From: Balneolaceae bacterium
Lineage (GTDB): Bacteria > Bacteroidota > Rhodothermia > Balneolales > Balneolaceae
DNA length: 40,228 nucleotides
NCBI GenBank assembly: GCA_007135335.1
Contig: SLJB01000073.1
Location: forward strand, 1 to 40,228
Reading direction: 5' to 3'
How positions within the stretch are numbered: the stretch's first letter is position 1; each line of letters opens with the position of its first letter. The notes beneath the pieces are model-generated. The model had not been told where the DNA came from. It did not search any database and saw nothing but the letters and a program-made list of their open reading frames with translations. The translations under genes and the position numbers were made by a program. Of the stretch, positions 17,697-26,072 are shown piece after piece.

Positions 17697-18707
17697 TTCA
17701 GAAATAACGGCTTGTAAACCTCCAATAACATTTTCCATGTAAAGTTTTGAATGCATGGCCAATTGATCGATCTCTTCCGGCGTTGAAGGCTGCCCCAGGT
17801 ACGAAGGGTAGATGTTTTCATACGTTAAGGTGATTGTGTGGCCTGTAAATGCTACGGGGGCTAAAAGCTGGTAGTGATCAATTTCTCCATAACCGGGCCC
17901 TGAAGTTGTTTTTTGGGGCCATGTTCGGCAGTCTTTTAAACAAAATCCCCGGATTAATTCGGCGCAGGTCCGGATGTCGCTAATAGGATCTACATCCAAA
18001 TACCATAAAACGTTACCGGCATCATAACTCATCCATACATTGGGATGATCTACTTCCAGGATGATTTTTTTAAGAGCCTGGCCGGTACCCGTTGTTACCC
18101 CGCCATGCTGTTTCATCACCAATGTTACATTATAATCGGCTGCAATGGGTGCAAGTTGTTTAAATCGCGTTGTCCATAACTCCGGATCACCTCCGTCGGT
18201 TGCCCCAAATATCAGTACATACTCTATTCCTGCAGCCGCTGCCTGTTTAATACGATTGGTGAGTATTTCAACCGCATTATCATGGTCGGGGTACACAGTA
18301 GAAAACATTTGAACGGGTTCAAGCCCAAGATCCCGGCAACGCCTTCCTAGTTCAGCAGCCCGGTCTGGATGAGCGTCTTCAGGCATTACAGGATAATTAT
18401 TACCATCTTCATCACGATGCTGAGTGCCCCAGGCTACATGATCGTAACCTGCACTTTTCAAACCCTTCAGTGCTCTTTCAAACGGATAGTTTCGATAGGG
18501 CAGTGTCATACAGGCATGAATGAATTGAGTTGGTTTCCCTGTCTTAATTTCCCGGTGCCGGGTTAAATCTAATTTTTTCGCAGATACGGATTCTGACAGA
18601 ACCGTATTGCTAATCGTACCGGTAGCCATTGCTCCTAAAGCTAAAGCACTGCTTTTGATAAATGAACGACGATCCGGCTGGTTTTTGGGAGTAGTTTTAC
18701 GGGACAT
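17694..18707 (-). CDS. Tat-exported sugar phosphate isomerase/epimerase-like TIM-barrel protein
   Basis: The ORF track starts at 18761; the ATG at 18707 is preferred because it starts a normal Tat signal (MSRKTTPKNQPDRRSFIKSS, then a hydrophobic stretch), giving 337 residues. The mature domain is a xylose-isomerase-like/AP-endonuclease-2 TIM barrel: candidate metal or sugar ligands lie in LVMKQHGG, WMSYDAGNVLW and LTYENIYPSY. Members related to IolE isomerise or dehydrate keto-sugars; Tat-exported versions are frequent in loci with Gfo/Idh and DUF1080 proteins, where they are thought to act on keto-sugars. First gene of a - strand pair with PIG-L; divergent from another family member at 18977. 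The two share only the fold-level pattern and are not close copies. The substrate is unassigned. Confidence 0.85.
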   Translation of the reverse strand: MSRKTTPKNQPDRRSFIKSSALALGAMATGTISNTVLSESVSAKKLDLTRHREIKTGKPTQFIHACMTLPYRNYPFERALKGLKSAGYDHVAWGTQHRDEDGNNYPVMPEDAHPDRAAELGRRCRDLGLEPVQMFSTVYPDHDNAVEILTNRIKQAAAAGIEYVLIFGATDGGDPELWTTRFKQLAPIAADYNVTLVMKQHGGVTTGTGQALKKIILEVDHPNVWMSYDAGNVLWYLDVDPISDIRTCAELIRGFCLKDCRTWPQKTTSGPGYGEIDHYQLLAPVAFTGHTITLTYENIYPSYLGQPSTPEEIDQLAMHSKLYMENVIGGLQAVISE

Positions 18708-18785
18708 ATTTTTCTTTATTTTTTGTGCATTTGTTATAAAGTAAATGTGGACGATGCTCAAAGAAAGAAAGCTAATTTCAATGTT

Positions 18786-18835
18786 TTAAAAAAATAAATA
18801 TTTCAAAAGTAAAGGATTAAAAAAATAAATATTTC
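18786..18835. repeat. Perfect 19-bp direct repeat in the divergent promoter region
   Basis: TTAAAAAAATAAATATTTC occurs at 18786-18804 and again at 18817-18835, separated by 12 nt. The pair lies between the two divergent TIM-barrel genes (18708-18976). The start-to-start distance is 31 bp, about three helical turns, which would suit two proteins on one DNA face. The low complexity leaves chance possible. Confidence 0.6.
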
Positions 18836-18976
18836 TTTTCATTATTTTTAGTTTACTTATTAACTGAGGTTATTGGGAGGTTGTTTACTTAGAACCCATG
18901 CATTTCGTTAGCAACCGATTTAATGAGTGAGCCCAACTCTTTTGAAAAACTTATGAATTAATGTGACTCAGATAAT

Positions 18977-19888
18977 ATGATGAAAACATATACCAGGAAC
19001 GAGTTTTTAAAAACCGGTGCATTGGCTGCGGCCGGTCTCACAATATTACCGGGATGTTACGGCAGAAAGCCCCTTAAAGATGTTCAGATTGGTGTAATTG
19101 ATATTAACGGGCGTACCGGCGTGCAATTTGGCGGACTGGGCAGGACAGCTGAAATCAGTGCGGTTGAAAAAGCGGCAAGAATCGGGTTTGAAGGGGTTGA
19201 AATTACTTTTGGCGGACCTGATGAAGAGGGCGTTTTACATTTGGCCCGCAATGAGCGGCAGCAGGAGTATCTTAAAGAGTTTGATGCGCACGGTATTAAA
19301 CCTGCGGGCACGCATTTGATGGTTCTGCATGAAAACTTCCTGAAAAATCCCGATGATCCTCTGGCAGTGCAGTGGGTAGAACAAGCTATACCGGCCACCC
19401 GAAATCTGGGTACAGAAGTAATACTGTTACCGTTTTTCTTTGATGGTGCTATTGAAGAACGGCATGAGCAAGAATATGTGGCCGATATATTGAGAGAACT
19501 GGCTCCTGAAGCGGAAGCAAATGGTGTTATTCTCGGTTTAGAAAATACACTGTCTGCTGAAGAGAACATGTTTATTTTAGAAAGAGTGAATTCACCAGCC
19601 GTGAAAGTATATTACGATGTGGGGAATTCCACCCATTTTGGCCATGACATCTATTCCGAAATTCCATTTCTTGGAAATAATATCTGCCAATTCCATATTA
19701 AAGATAATCCACACTATATGGGGCAGGGTGAAATTGATTTTGAGCGTGTATTCCGTGCCATCGATGAAATTGGCTTTAAGGGATGGCTGAATATAGAAAC
19801 GGTACCCGTCTCGGGCAATATTGCCGACAGAGAACAGGATTTGCGCATCAATCTTGAATTTACCCGGAATATGATTGCAGGAATGTAG
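18977..19888 (+). CDS. Exported sugar phosphate isomerase/epimerase family TIM-barrel lipoprotein
   Basis: 303 residues. N-terminus TRNEFLKTGALAAAG is Tat-like but has RN instead of RR, and ends in a lipobox (ILPGC, Cys26), so a lipoprotein is likely and the export route uncertain. The AP-endonuclease-2/IolE barrel is clear, with a convincing metal-site set: Glu in GLENTL, Asp and His in YYDVGNSTHFG, His in CQFHIKD and Glu in NIETVP. Such enzymes epimerise or dehydrate sugars through metal-bound enediolates. The gene is monocistronic, divergent from the other TIM-barrel gene and convergent with the DUF3472 gene. Two adjacent ATG codons (18977, 18980) make the exact start uncertain by one residue. 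A keto-sugar substrate is inferred from the context. Confidence 0.87.
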   Translation: MMKTYTRNEFLKTGALAAAGLTILPGCYGRKPLKDVQIGVIDINGRTGVQFGGLGRTAEISAVEKAARIGFEGVEITFGGPDEEGVLHLARNERQQEYLKEFDAHGIKPAGTHLMVLHENFLKNPDDPLAVQWVEQAIPATRNLGTEVILLPFFFDGAIEERHEQEYVADILRELAPEAEANGVILGLENTLSAEENMFILERVNSPAVKVYYDVGNSTHFGHDIYSEIPFLGNNICQFHIKDNPHYMGQGEIDFERVFRAIDEIGFKGWLNIETVPVSGNIADREQDLRINLEFTRNMIAGM

Positions 19889-20022
19889 GTGATGATTTGT
19901 TTACCGGGAGGTTGAGATAACACCTGCCTGACCCACAGTGTTTGAGAATTTTTTAAGAAGGCCGATTTTTCATTTGTTTTTTTGCTAGCGGTCTTAAATT
20001 AAAAGGGCGCAATCATCAGAAT

Positions 20023-21330
20023 TCAAGGCAAACCGTTAAAATCCACATTCGGCCCCCGTTCAGATTCTGACCGTTCAAATGTTGACCTAAGAGGTGTTCT
20101 GCCCACAAAAAATCCACCGTTTTCCAAGAAGAAAACTCCATTCTCATCACCCCCGTCAAAATCAAGCCGGTAGCCGGTTTGGGCGATGTCGTCTCCCGTG
20201 AAAGTGGCATGGGTCAGTTCATGCCAGTTGCCTTCGGCATCCGCAGCCCATTGATTGTGATAAAACCCTTTGCGTCCCATAAAGCCATTTTGAGGCAAAA
20301 AGCTTTCGAGGAATGAGTGAGGACGCGTGTACCAGGTATTGGTTTTTGGTCGCAGAAACTGAGCGATTAACTTCCATTTCTGTTGGTTGGGTGAATAAAA
20401 GTACGCTGTGTATATTGTGTTACCGTTCCCGTCAGGTTCCACACTATTCAGAAACCGGTAGGTATTTTCTGCCGACCAGTTGTATCTGAGAAAGCTCTGT
20501 CCGCCCGATCCCTCATTGCCGAATTCGCCGGTTTGTACATCTTCTCCATAATTGAGCAGCTGAATTCGTTGATCTTCCGGGATCTCCTCGGGGTTATCGG
20601 TTTGATACGGACTCCACACTGAAAAAAGTACCCGGCGTTCCGTTTCGGAGTTGACCTGAATACCGAAATATCCTTCGCCAAAACCGTTGGCCATATAAAA
20701 AGATCCTGCCGGATCTTTACCCTCCGGAACGGTCAATTCACTGTAAAACCACTTCAGATCGGTCTGTTCAGGTGTTTCATAACTCAGGTGAACCGAGGGA
20801 CCGCGCCTGCCCCAGTAGTAGCGGCCGTTCGTATTGTCTTTCACATAAGAGAGTGTTGCATCTGCAGGAATTTCAAGAATCAGATCTGATACATCAGCAA
20901 AATCTGGTCCGTTTTTTGTAACCCCCCGAAGCTTTATTTGAATGTACTGATTGCCCGGAAGTTCAAAATCGCCAAACGAAACAAGTTCAAATGATTGAGA
21001 ATTGATTTCAGATGTTCTTGTTTCACCGTTTATGTGAATCGATATCGCACTGTTGCCCGTTTCTGTTTTTGCACGCAATTTAACTTCAGCCGTTACAGGT
21101 TGATGAAGTTTCACAAAGACGCTGAATACACCGGTTGAGTCATGCCACTCTGTTATACCATTTTGGTTGATAAAGCCGGCGTTACCCTTCGTTAAAAAAG
21201 CATTTCCGGCAAGAGCTATCGTTTCCGTCTTGGTTTGGAGGTTGTTTTCCCGGGTTGTGGACTCCGTACAGGAGAGAAATAGCAGAAGTGGCAAAAGCAT
21301 GATAGAAAGTAGATCAGACATGTATTTCAT
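20023..21330 (-). CDS. DUF5077/DUF3472 domain lipoprotein
   Basis: 435 residues. Signal peptide with lipobox (LLLFLSC) makes it a lipoprotein. The N-terminal part (about 35-155) looks like the DUF5077 carbohydrate-binding-module-like beta-sandwich; the middle and C-terminal part matches DUF3472, with YYWGRRGPSVHLSY, FYMANGFGEGYFGIQVNS and RRVLFSVWSPY. Neither domain has a well-established reaction that I know of; DUF3472 proteins recur in polysaccharide-utilisation loci, and a binding or auxiliary role is plausible. It follows the cytosolic Gfo/Idh gene by 42 bp on the same strand, so the two are probably co-transcribed although they act in different compartments. The start at 21330 is followed by another ATG three codons later; either keeps the signal peptide. 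Confidence 0.87.
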   Translation of the reverse strand: MKYMSDLLSIMLLPLLLFLSCTESTTRENNLQTKTETIALAGNAFLTKGNAGFINQNGITEWHDSTGVFSVFVKLHQPVTAEVKLRAKTETGNSAISIHINGETRTSEINSQSFELVSFGDFELPGNQYIQIKLRGVTKNGPDFADVSDLILEIPADATLSYVKDNTNGRYYWGRRGPSVHLSYETPEQTDLKWFYSELTVPEGKDPAGSFYMANGFGEGYFGIQVNSETERRVLFSVWSPYQTDNPEEIPEDQRIQLLNYGEDVQTGEFGNEGSGGQSFLRYNWSAENTYRFLNSVEPDGNGNTIYTAYFYSPNQQKWKLIAQFLRPKTNTWYTRPHSFLESFLPQNGFMGRKGFYHNQWAADAEGNWHELTHATFTGDDIAQTGYRLDFDGGDENGVFFLENGGFFVGRTPLRSTFERSESERGPNVDFNGLP

Positions 21331-21372
21331 GATAAAAAACCAGGGTTATGTACAGGTACCGTTCCTACTCAA

Positions 21373-22461
21373 TCAGGTTAGGGATACAATTTTTTTGGTT
21401 CTTACTGATTCATCACAGGCGAGCACAATCTGAAGTGTCTGTAGTGCAACTTTCAGGTGGTCGCTCATATCAATGTCTTCTTTAATCACTTTTAAAAAAT
21501 ACTCCTGCTCAATTTGGCAAAGTTCATCGTGGCCGGGTTCATTCTCTATTTCAATAATCTCATCCTCTTTCACGAGATTATCATTTTCGTCTGTATCGGC
21601 ATGGTGGAGTCGTAATGTATTCACGATACCATGATCTTCAATATCTGCTGATTTACCCTGGGGTTGGCCGTACGTATTTTTTTCGATGGTTATGCTTCCT
21701 TTCGGGCCAATACAATCTTTAATGAAGTAGGCGCTTTCGCTCATCATAGGCCCCCAACCGGATTCATACCATCCAACTGAACCGTCATCAAATACAACCT
21801 GAAGCTGTCCGTAATTGTACATACCGGGTTTCAGATCTGCGTGTAGCCTCGCCCCGATTGCATGCACCTGAACGGGATTTGCTTGGGTCATTTGGCACAT
21901 CATATCTACATAGTGAACGCCACAATCCACAATTGGCGACATTACATCCATCAGGTTTTTATGGACTCTCCACTCTTTACCGGTACTTTGTTGATTCAGG
22001 TTCATACGCATAACGAGTGGTTTCCCGAGGTTTTTGCCTTCATTAACAAATCGCTGCCAACCCGGATGATGACGTGCAATATAGCCTACCAGCACTTTTT
22101 TATTCGCCTTTCGAGCTGCATCGACAACAGCCTGTGCATCAACAATATTTTCTGCTAGAGGCTTTTCAACAAATACATGACAACCTGCTTCAAGTGCTTT
22201 GATGGTGTATTCAGCATGAGTTCCGGGATAGGTGTTAATGGAAACTGCATCGGGCCTTGTTTTCTCTAGAGCCTCTTCATAATTGCTAAATGTTGGAACT
22301 CCACCGAGTTCTTTAGAAAGACGCTCTCTGGATTCCGGCCCTCGGCTCACGAGTCCAGCAATATTAAAATCTTCAATGTTATTGTAAGCTCTTGAGTGAG
22401 ATGTGCCCATATTGCCACAGCCTACCACAAGAATATTGATCTTCTTATTAATGTTATTCAT
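21373..22461 (-). CDS. Cytosolic Gfo/Idh/MocA-family NAD(P)-dependent sugar dehydrogenase
   Basis: 362 residues, the ordinary length of inositol/glucose-fructose-type dehydrogenases, and without a signal peptide. NAD-binding loop VVGCGNMGTSHSRAY, the family EKP motif (VFVEKPLAEN), and the catalytic-region pattern DCGVHYVDMM containing the Asp/His pair typical of Gfo/Idh enzymes. It should oxidise or reduce a sugar or cyclitol ring hydroxyl using NAD(P), and could reduce keto-sugars after import. It is distinct from the five exported Gfo/Idh-fold proteins in the window. It heads a - strand pair with the DUF3472 lipoprotein and is divergent from the second SusC across a 510-bp region with inverted repeats. 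Confidence 0.92.
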   Translation of the reverse strand: MNNINKKINILVVGCGNMGTSHSRAYNNIEDFNIAGLVSRGPESRERLSKELGGVPTFSNYEEALEKTRPDAVSINTYPGTHAEYTIKALEAGCHVFVEKPLAENIVDAQAVVDAARKANKKVLVGYIARHHPGWQRFVNEGKNLGKPLVMRMNLNQQSTGKEWRVHKNLMDVMSPIVDCGVHYVDMMCQMTQANPVQVHAIGARLHADLKPGMYNYGQLQVVFDDGSVGWYESGWGPMMSESAYFIKDCIGPKGSITIEKNTYGQPQGKSADIEDHGIVNTLRLHHADTDENDNLVKEDEIIEIENEPGHDELCQIEQEYFLKVIKEDIDMSDHLKVALQTLQIVLACDESVRTKKIVSLT

Positions 22462-22971
22462 TTCAATTATAAATTTAGATTAATTATGTTAGATTTTAAG
22501 CAAATCAAAACAGTAATTCATACTGTATATCTACTGATTTATAAACTGCAGTTTCAGACTTTAACAAATCATTTAAGTCCTACTTCTAAATCAAACGCTT
22601 CTCTATCATCTGAATTAGTGAGCAATTGATACTTGGTTAAGTTCATTTAAGGCAAAAGATTATTAAAGAAAGATTTTGAAATGTTTCATCTTTTGTTTGA
22701 AGATCTAATCGAAATCCTCACACTCTTTCATAGTGAACAAGTGTAAGTATTTTTTTGCAAATGTGATTCATCAGATAGAAAAAGAAAGAAAAATATACGA
22801 TCAAAGAAAAATAATGAAGAGCAGAAAAGTTCTTTATTTTTTCTATTGACAATACACTTTTTTTTGTTTTTGTTTCAGATGCATGGGATTTAGTCCTTTA
22901 CAAATAATGAAAGTTACTTGTAAAAATCGTGTTAAGTCTCTATTTAAATAATAATTTAGTTATTAAAACTT
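22462..22971. promoter_or_regulatory. 510-bp divergent intergenic region (Gfo/Idh and second SusC)
   Basis: AT-rich, no supported gene. It must hold promoters for the - strand Gfo/Idh unit and the + strand SusC/SusD unit. It contains the inverted repeats listed separately and a TGAAATGTTTCA dyad at 22677-22688. A TTGACA at 22846-22851 has no convincing -10 partner, and no exact TAnnTTTG element was found. Confidence 0.45.
22510..22554. promoter_or_regulatory. Candidate operators: two adjacent inverted repeats
   Basis: ACAGTA-ATTCA-TACTGT at 22510-22526 (6-bp arms, 5-nt spacer) and the perfect 12-bp palindrome AAACTGCAGTTT at 22543-22554 lie 49-93 bp upstream of the - strand Gfo/Idh start. 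Dimeric repressor or activator sites are possible; no regulator gene in the window can be paired with them. Confidence 0.4.
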
Positions 22972-25900
22972 ATGAAATATAGATTACTATTAATTGTTTG
23001 TATGATGTTTGGGATAACCTCAACTGTCATCGCACAATCAGTTGAAGGAACTGTGACCGACGCAGCTACAGGTGAGTATCTTCCTGGTGTGAACATTGTG
23101 ATTGATGGAACAACTACCGGTACAACTACCGACAGGGAAGGATCATATAGTATCTCGGTAGACGGGCCGGGTGTTATATTAAACTTTACATATATAGGCT
23201 ATCGGTCTATTTCGGTAACAGTAACGCCAGAGCATCTCGCTGATGGTTTAAATATTCAGATGACAGATGATGTGGCACTACTCGAAGAGATGGTGGTTGT
23301 CGGGTTCGGAACGCAGCGTAGAGCAGATATTACCGGTGCAGTGAGCACCGTAAATGCTGAACAAATCGAAAGAAGATCGGTCGGTAATACAGCGCTTGCC
23401 TTACAGGGACAATCTCCGGGACTTACAGTCCAGTACCAGGGTGGGCAACCGGGTGAAGAGACTGCAAATATCCGAATTCGTGGTACAGGAACATTAAATA
23501 ATCCGAATCCTCTGGTTTTAGTTGATGGAGTGGAGCAATCACTGGCATCTGTGGAATCGTCAAATATTGCTGATATTACAATTCTTAAAGATGCTGCTTC
23601 AGCTGCAATTTATGGGTCACGTGCGGCAAATGGTGTGATTCTTATCACAACCAAACGAGGAACAGAATCAGGAGTTGTAATTAACTACAATACATATGGA
23701 TCCATACAAAATATGCTTGGCTGGCCGGAACCAGCCAGTGATGAAGATTGGATGCGTTTAAGAAATGAAGCGGATGTTGCGGCCGGTGGCCAACCATTCT
23801 TTTCTGAGGAATATATTTCCAATGTTCTTGCCGGCACAAATCCAATGCAATACCCCTGGGCTGATTGGGCAGCTGGAGCTTTTCGTGATAATGCATTTGA
23901 ACAGAGTCACGAATTAACCGTTTCAACCGGCGGGTCAAATGCAAGAGTTTTTGCGGCTATAAGTCATTTAGGCCAGGAAGGTGTCATACAAAACTTTGAT
24001 AACCAGCGTACTTCATTCAGAGTTAACAGTGATATTTTTCTGAGTGATAACTTAACCTTGCAGGCAAATCTTTTGTACAGAGACAGGAAGACAACAGGTC
24101 CCGGTTTCACAGGACAAAGAATAACTCAGGCAATACTGCACATGAACCGCGATGCTGTAATGAGTTATCCTGACGGGCAAAATGCTACCGGTGATTTACT
24201 CTTTGGATCCTGGAACGCACATATAATGGCTAACAGCGGAGAAACGATCAGAGATAGTGATGATATTGTAGGGACGGTTGGGTTGAAATACGATATTAAT
24301 GATAATCTGTCTATTGAGGGAGATTTCACTGTTAATAATACAACGACCAACGAGTCAGTATTCCGCGAATCACGAAATGGAATGATAGATTACAGAACCG
24401 GGCAGCCGGTTGCTGCTTCAGGATGGTTTGCGACGAATACACTTCAAGAAGGCAGTTATGCGCGGAATGAGTTAAGTCAGCGTGCCTTTTTAAACTATAC
24501 AGAATCATTTGGCGCAAGCAATGTGAGTGCTTTGGTTGGTTATGAAGAGATCTATACCAGTGCAGAACAATCCTCTGCAGCAAGAGCCGGCTTTTTTAAT
24601 AACGATTTACGATTGTTATCAGCTGGCGATGCAGGAAATCAGCGAACGTGCCAGTCATACAACGACTCCGGTAACTTTACGGGCTCATGCTTTAAGTCTG
24701 AATGGAGAAACCGATCCTTTTTTGGCCGTGTAAATTACTCTTATGATAACCGATACTCTGTACAGGCAAATGTTAGGTATGATGGTTCATCCCGCTTTGC
24801 TGAAGGAAACAGATGGGGATTCTTTCCGTCGTTTTCAGCCGGTTGGAGAATTTCGAGTGAGTCATTTATGGATGAAATAGACTTATTCAGTAACCTTAGA
24901 GTAAGGGCATCATGGGGACAGTTAGGGAATGAGCGTGTAAGCGCTAATGAAAGAGCCGGACTTCATAACTTTCTAAATAATTATAATTTAGGTTTGTCAT
25001 ATCAATTTGGAGGAAATGTTGTGCCGGCAGCGGCTGTAACTGCAGCAGGAAATCCGAATTTCAGCTGGGAAACAACAACCATGACCAATATTGGTTTGGA
25101 TATGGGGTTCCTGGATGATAGAATTGAAGTTGTTGCTGAGTATTTCTGGAATTATACAAGTGATATACTTCTGGCTTTACCGGTGCCATCAAGTGTTGGA
25201 GTGAGCCCCCCTACTCAAAATGCGGGAGAAGTTTCAAACATTGGATGGGAAGTGGGCGTGAACTTAAGAAGTTCACCAAGATCTGATAGCAACTTTCAGT
25301 ACTCTGCAGGTCTTACACTTTCAGATGCAGTGAATAAAATTGAAAGTTTAAGTGGTGAAGGGCCGTTTTATCCGGATAAATTCTCTGTATGGGTAGAAGG
25401 ACATTCTATAAATTCACTGCGCGGATATAAATCCCCCGGAATTTACAGAACACAAGCAGATTTAGATCGATATACTGCCCGTATTAGCCCGAACGCTACT
25501 ATCGGAGATATTATCTATGAAGACCTTACGGGTGACGGAGCTCTTACAGCCCGGTTGTTCCCTGATGGAGATCACGTAATTCTTGGAAACGAAGATCCAA
25601 GGTATGAGATTGGTTTCAATTTCAGTGCATCATACAAAGGGCTTGATTTTGGGATGTTTTGGCAGGGAGTTCTACAGCAATATCGCCTGCTTGATGGTGC
25701 TCTTAATGAAGGACCAAACTGGCAAAACTATATTCCTGCAATTATGGCTCGCGAACGCTTTCACCCGGTAAACAATCCTGATGGTACATGGCCACGGGTT
25801 ATTACCGGAAATACATGGAATTTGGAAGAGACCGAGTTTTGGTTTTTGGACTCTAAGTATATGAGGCTGAAACACATTCAGGTTGGTTATACTATTCCTT

Positions 25901-26058
25901 TCCAGCAGGCCGTGCAGAATTTGAGGATATATGTTTCAGGTGAAAACTTGTTGACGTTTACAGCAAATGAACTCTACGATCCGGAAACACCACGGGGTAG
26001 AAGTCAATTTTTCCCACATGCCAAAAAGGTTAGCCTTGGCTTAAATGTCACATTTTAA
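22972..26058 (+). CDS. SusC-like TonB-linked outer-membrane transporter (second pair)
   Basis: 1028 residues. Signal peptide ending near VIAQS, a carboxypeptidase-regulatory-like domain (GEYLPGVNIVIDGT, about 24-100), TonB-box-like EEMVVVGFGTQ, plug with the SusC signature around TILKDAASAAIYGSRAA, and a barrel ending LGLNVTF with a terminal aromatic residue. It starts a long + strand array: SusD follows after 14 bp, then dehydrogenases, DUF1080, PIG-L and others. The fuller set of enzyme genes behind this pair suggests it imports the main substrate of the right half. It is clearly diverged from the first SusC, so the two pairs are not a recent duplication. The ligand is unknown. Confidence 0.96.
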   Translation: MKYRLLLIVCMMFGITSTVIAQSVEGTVTDAATGEYLPGVNIVIDGTTTGTTTDREGSYSISVDGPGVILNFTYIGYRSISVTVTPEHLADGLNIQMTDDVALLEEMVVVGFGTQRRADITGAVSTVNAEQIERRSVGNTALALQGQSPGLTVQYQGGQPGEETANIRIRGTGTLNNPNPLVLVDGVEQSLASVESSNIADITILKDAASAAIYGSRAANGVILITTKRGTESGVVINYNTYGSIQNMLGWPEPASDEDWMRLRNEADVAAGGQPFFSEEYISNVLAGTNPMQYPWADWAAGAFRDNAFEQSHELTVSTGGSNARVFAAISHLGQEGVIQNFDNQRTSFRVNSDIFLSDNLTLQANLLYRDRKTTGPGFTGQRITQAILHMNRDAVMSYPDGQNATGDLLFGSWNAHIMANSGETIRDSDDIVGTVGLKYDINDNLSIEGDFTVNNTTTNESVFRESRNGMIDYRTGQPVAASGWFATNTLQEGSYARNELSQRAFLNYTESFGASNVSALVGYEEIYTSAEQSSAARAGFFNNDLRLLSAGDAGNQRTCQSYNDSGNFTGSCFKSEWRNRSFFGRVNYSYDNRYSVQANVRYDGSSRFAEGNRWGFFPSFSAGWRISSESFMDEIDLFSNLRVRASWGQLGNERVSANERAGLHNFLNNYNLGLSYQFGGNVVPAAAVTAAGNPNFSWETTTMTNIGLDMGFLDDRIEVVAEYFWNYTSDILLALPVPSSVGVSPPTQNAGEVSNIGWEVGVNLRSSPRSDSNFQYSAGLTLSDAVNKIESLSGEGPFYPDKFSVWVEGHSINSLRGYKSPGIYRTQADLDRYTARISPNATIGDIIYEDLTGDGALTARLFPDGDHVILGNEDPRYEIGFNFSASYKGLDFGMFWQGVLQQYRLLDGALNEGPNWQNYIPAIMARERFHPVNNPDGTWPRVITGNTWNLEETEFWFLDSKYMRLKHIQVGYTIPFQQAVQNLRIYVSGENLLTFTANELYDPETPRGRSQFFPHAKKVSLGLNVTF

Positions 26059-26072
26059 ACATTTATAATATT

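Noticed and set aside
18708-18761. Upstream part of the - strand isomerase ORF
   Set aside because: The Tat signal is complete from the ATG at 18707; the extra 18 residues would bury it.
192-22461. A complete inositol catabolism (Iol) pathway
   Set aside because: IolE-like, Gfo/Idh and class II aldolase relatives are present, but no IolB, IolC, IolD or methylmalonate-semialdehyde dehydrogenase, and several relatives are exported.
22846-22874. Sigma-70 promoter at TTGACA upstream of the second SusC
   Set aside because: No convincing -10 follows at 16-18 bp, and this group uses a different promoter consensus.
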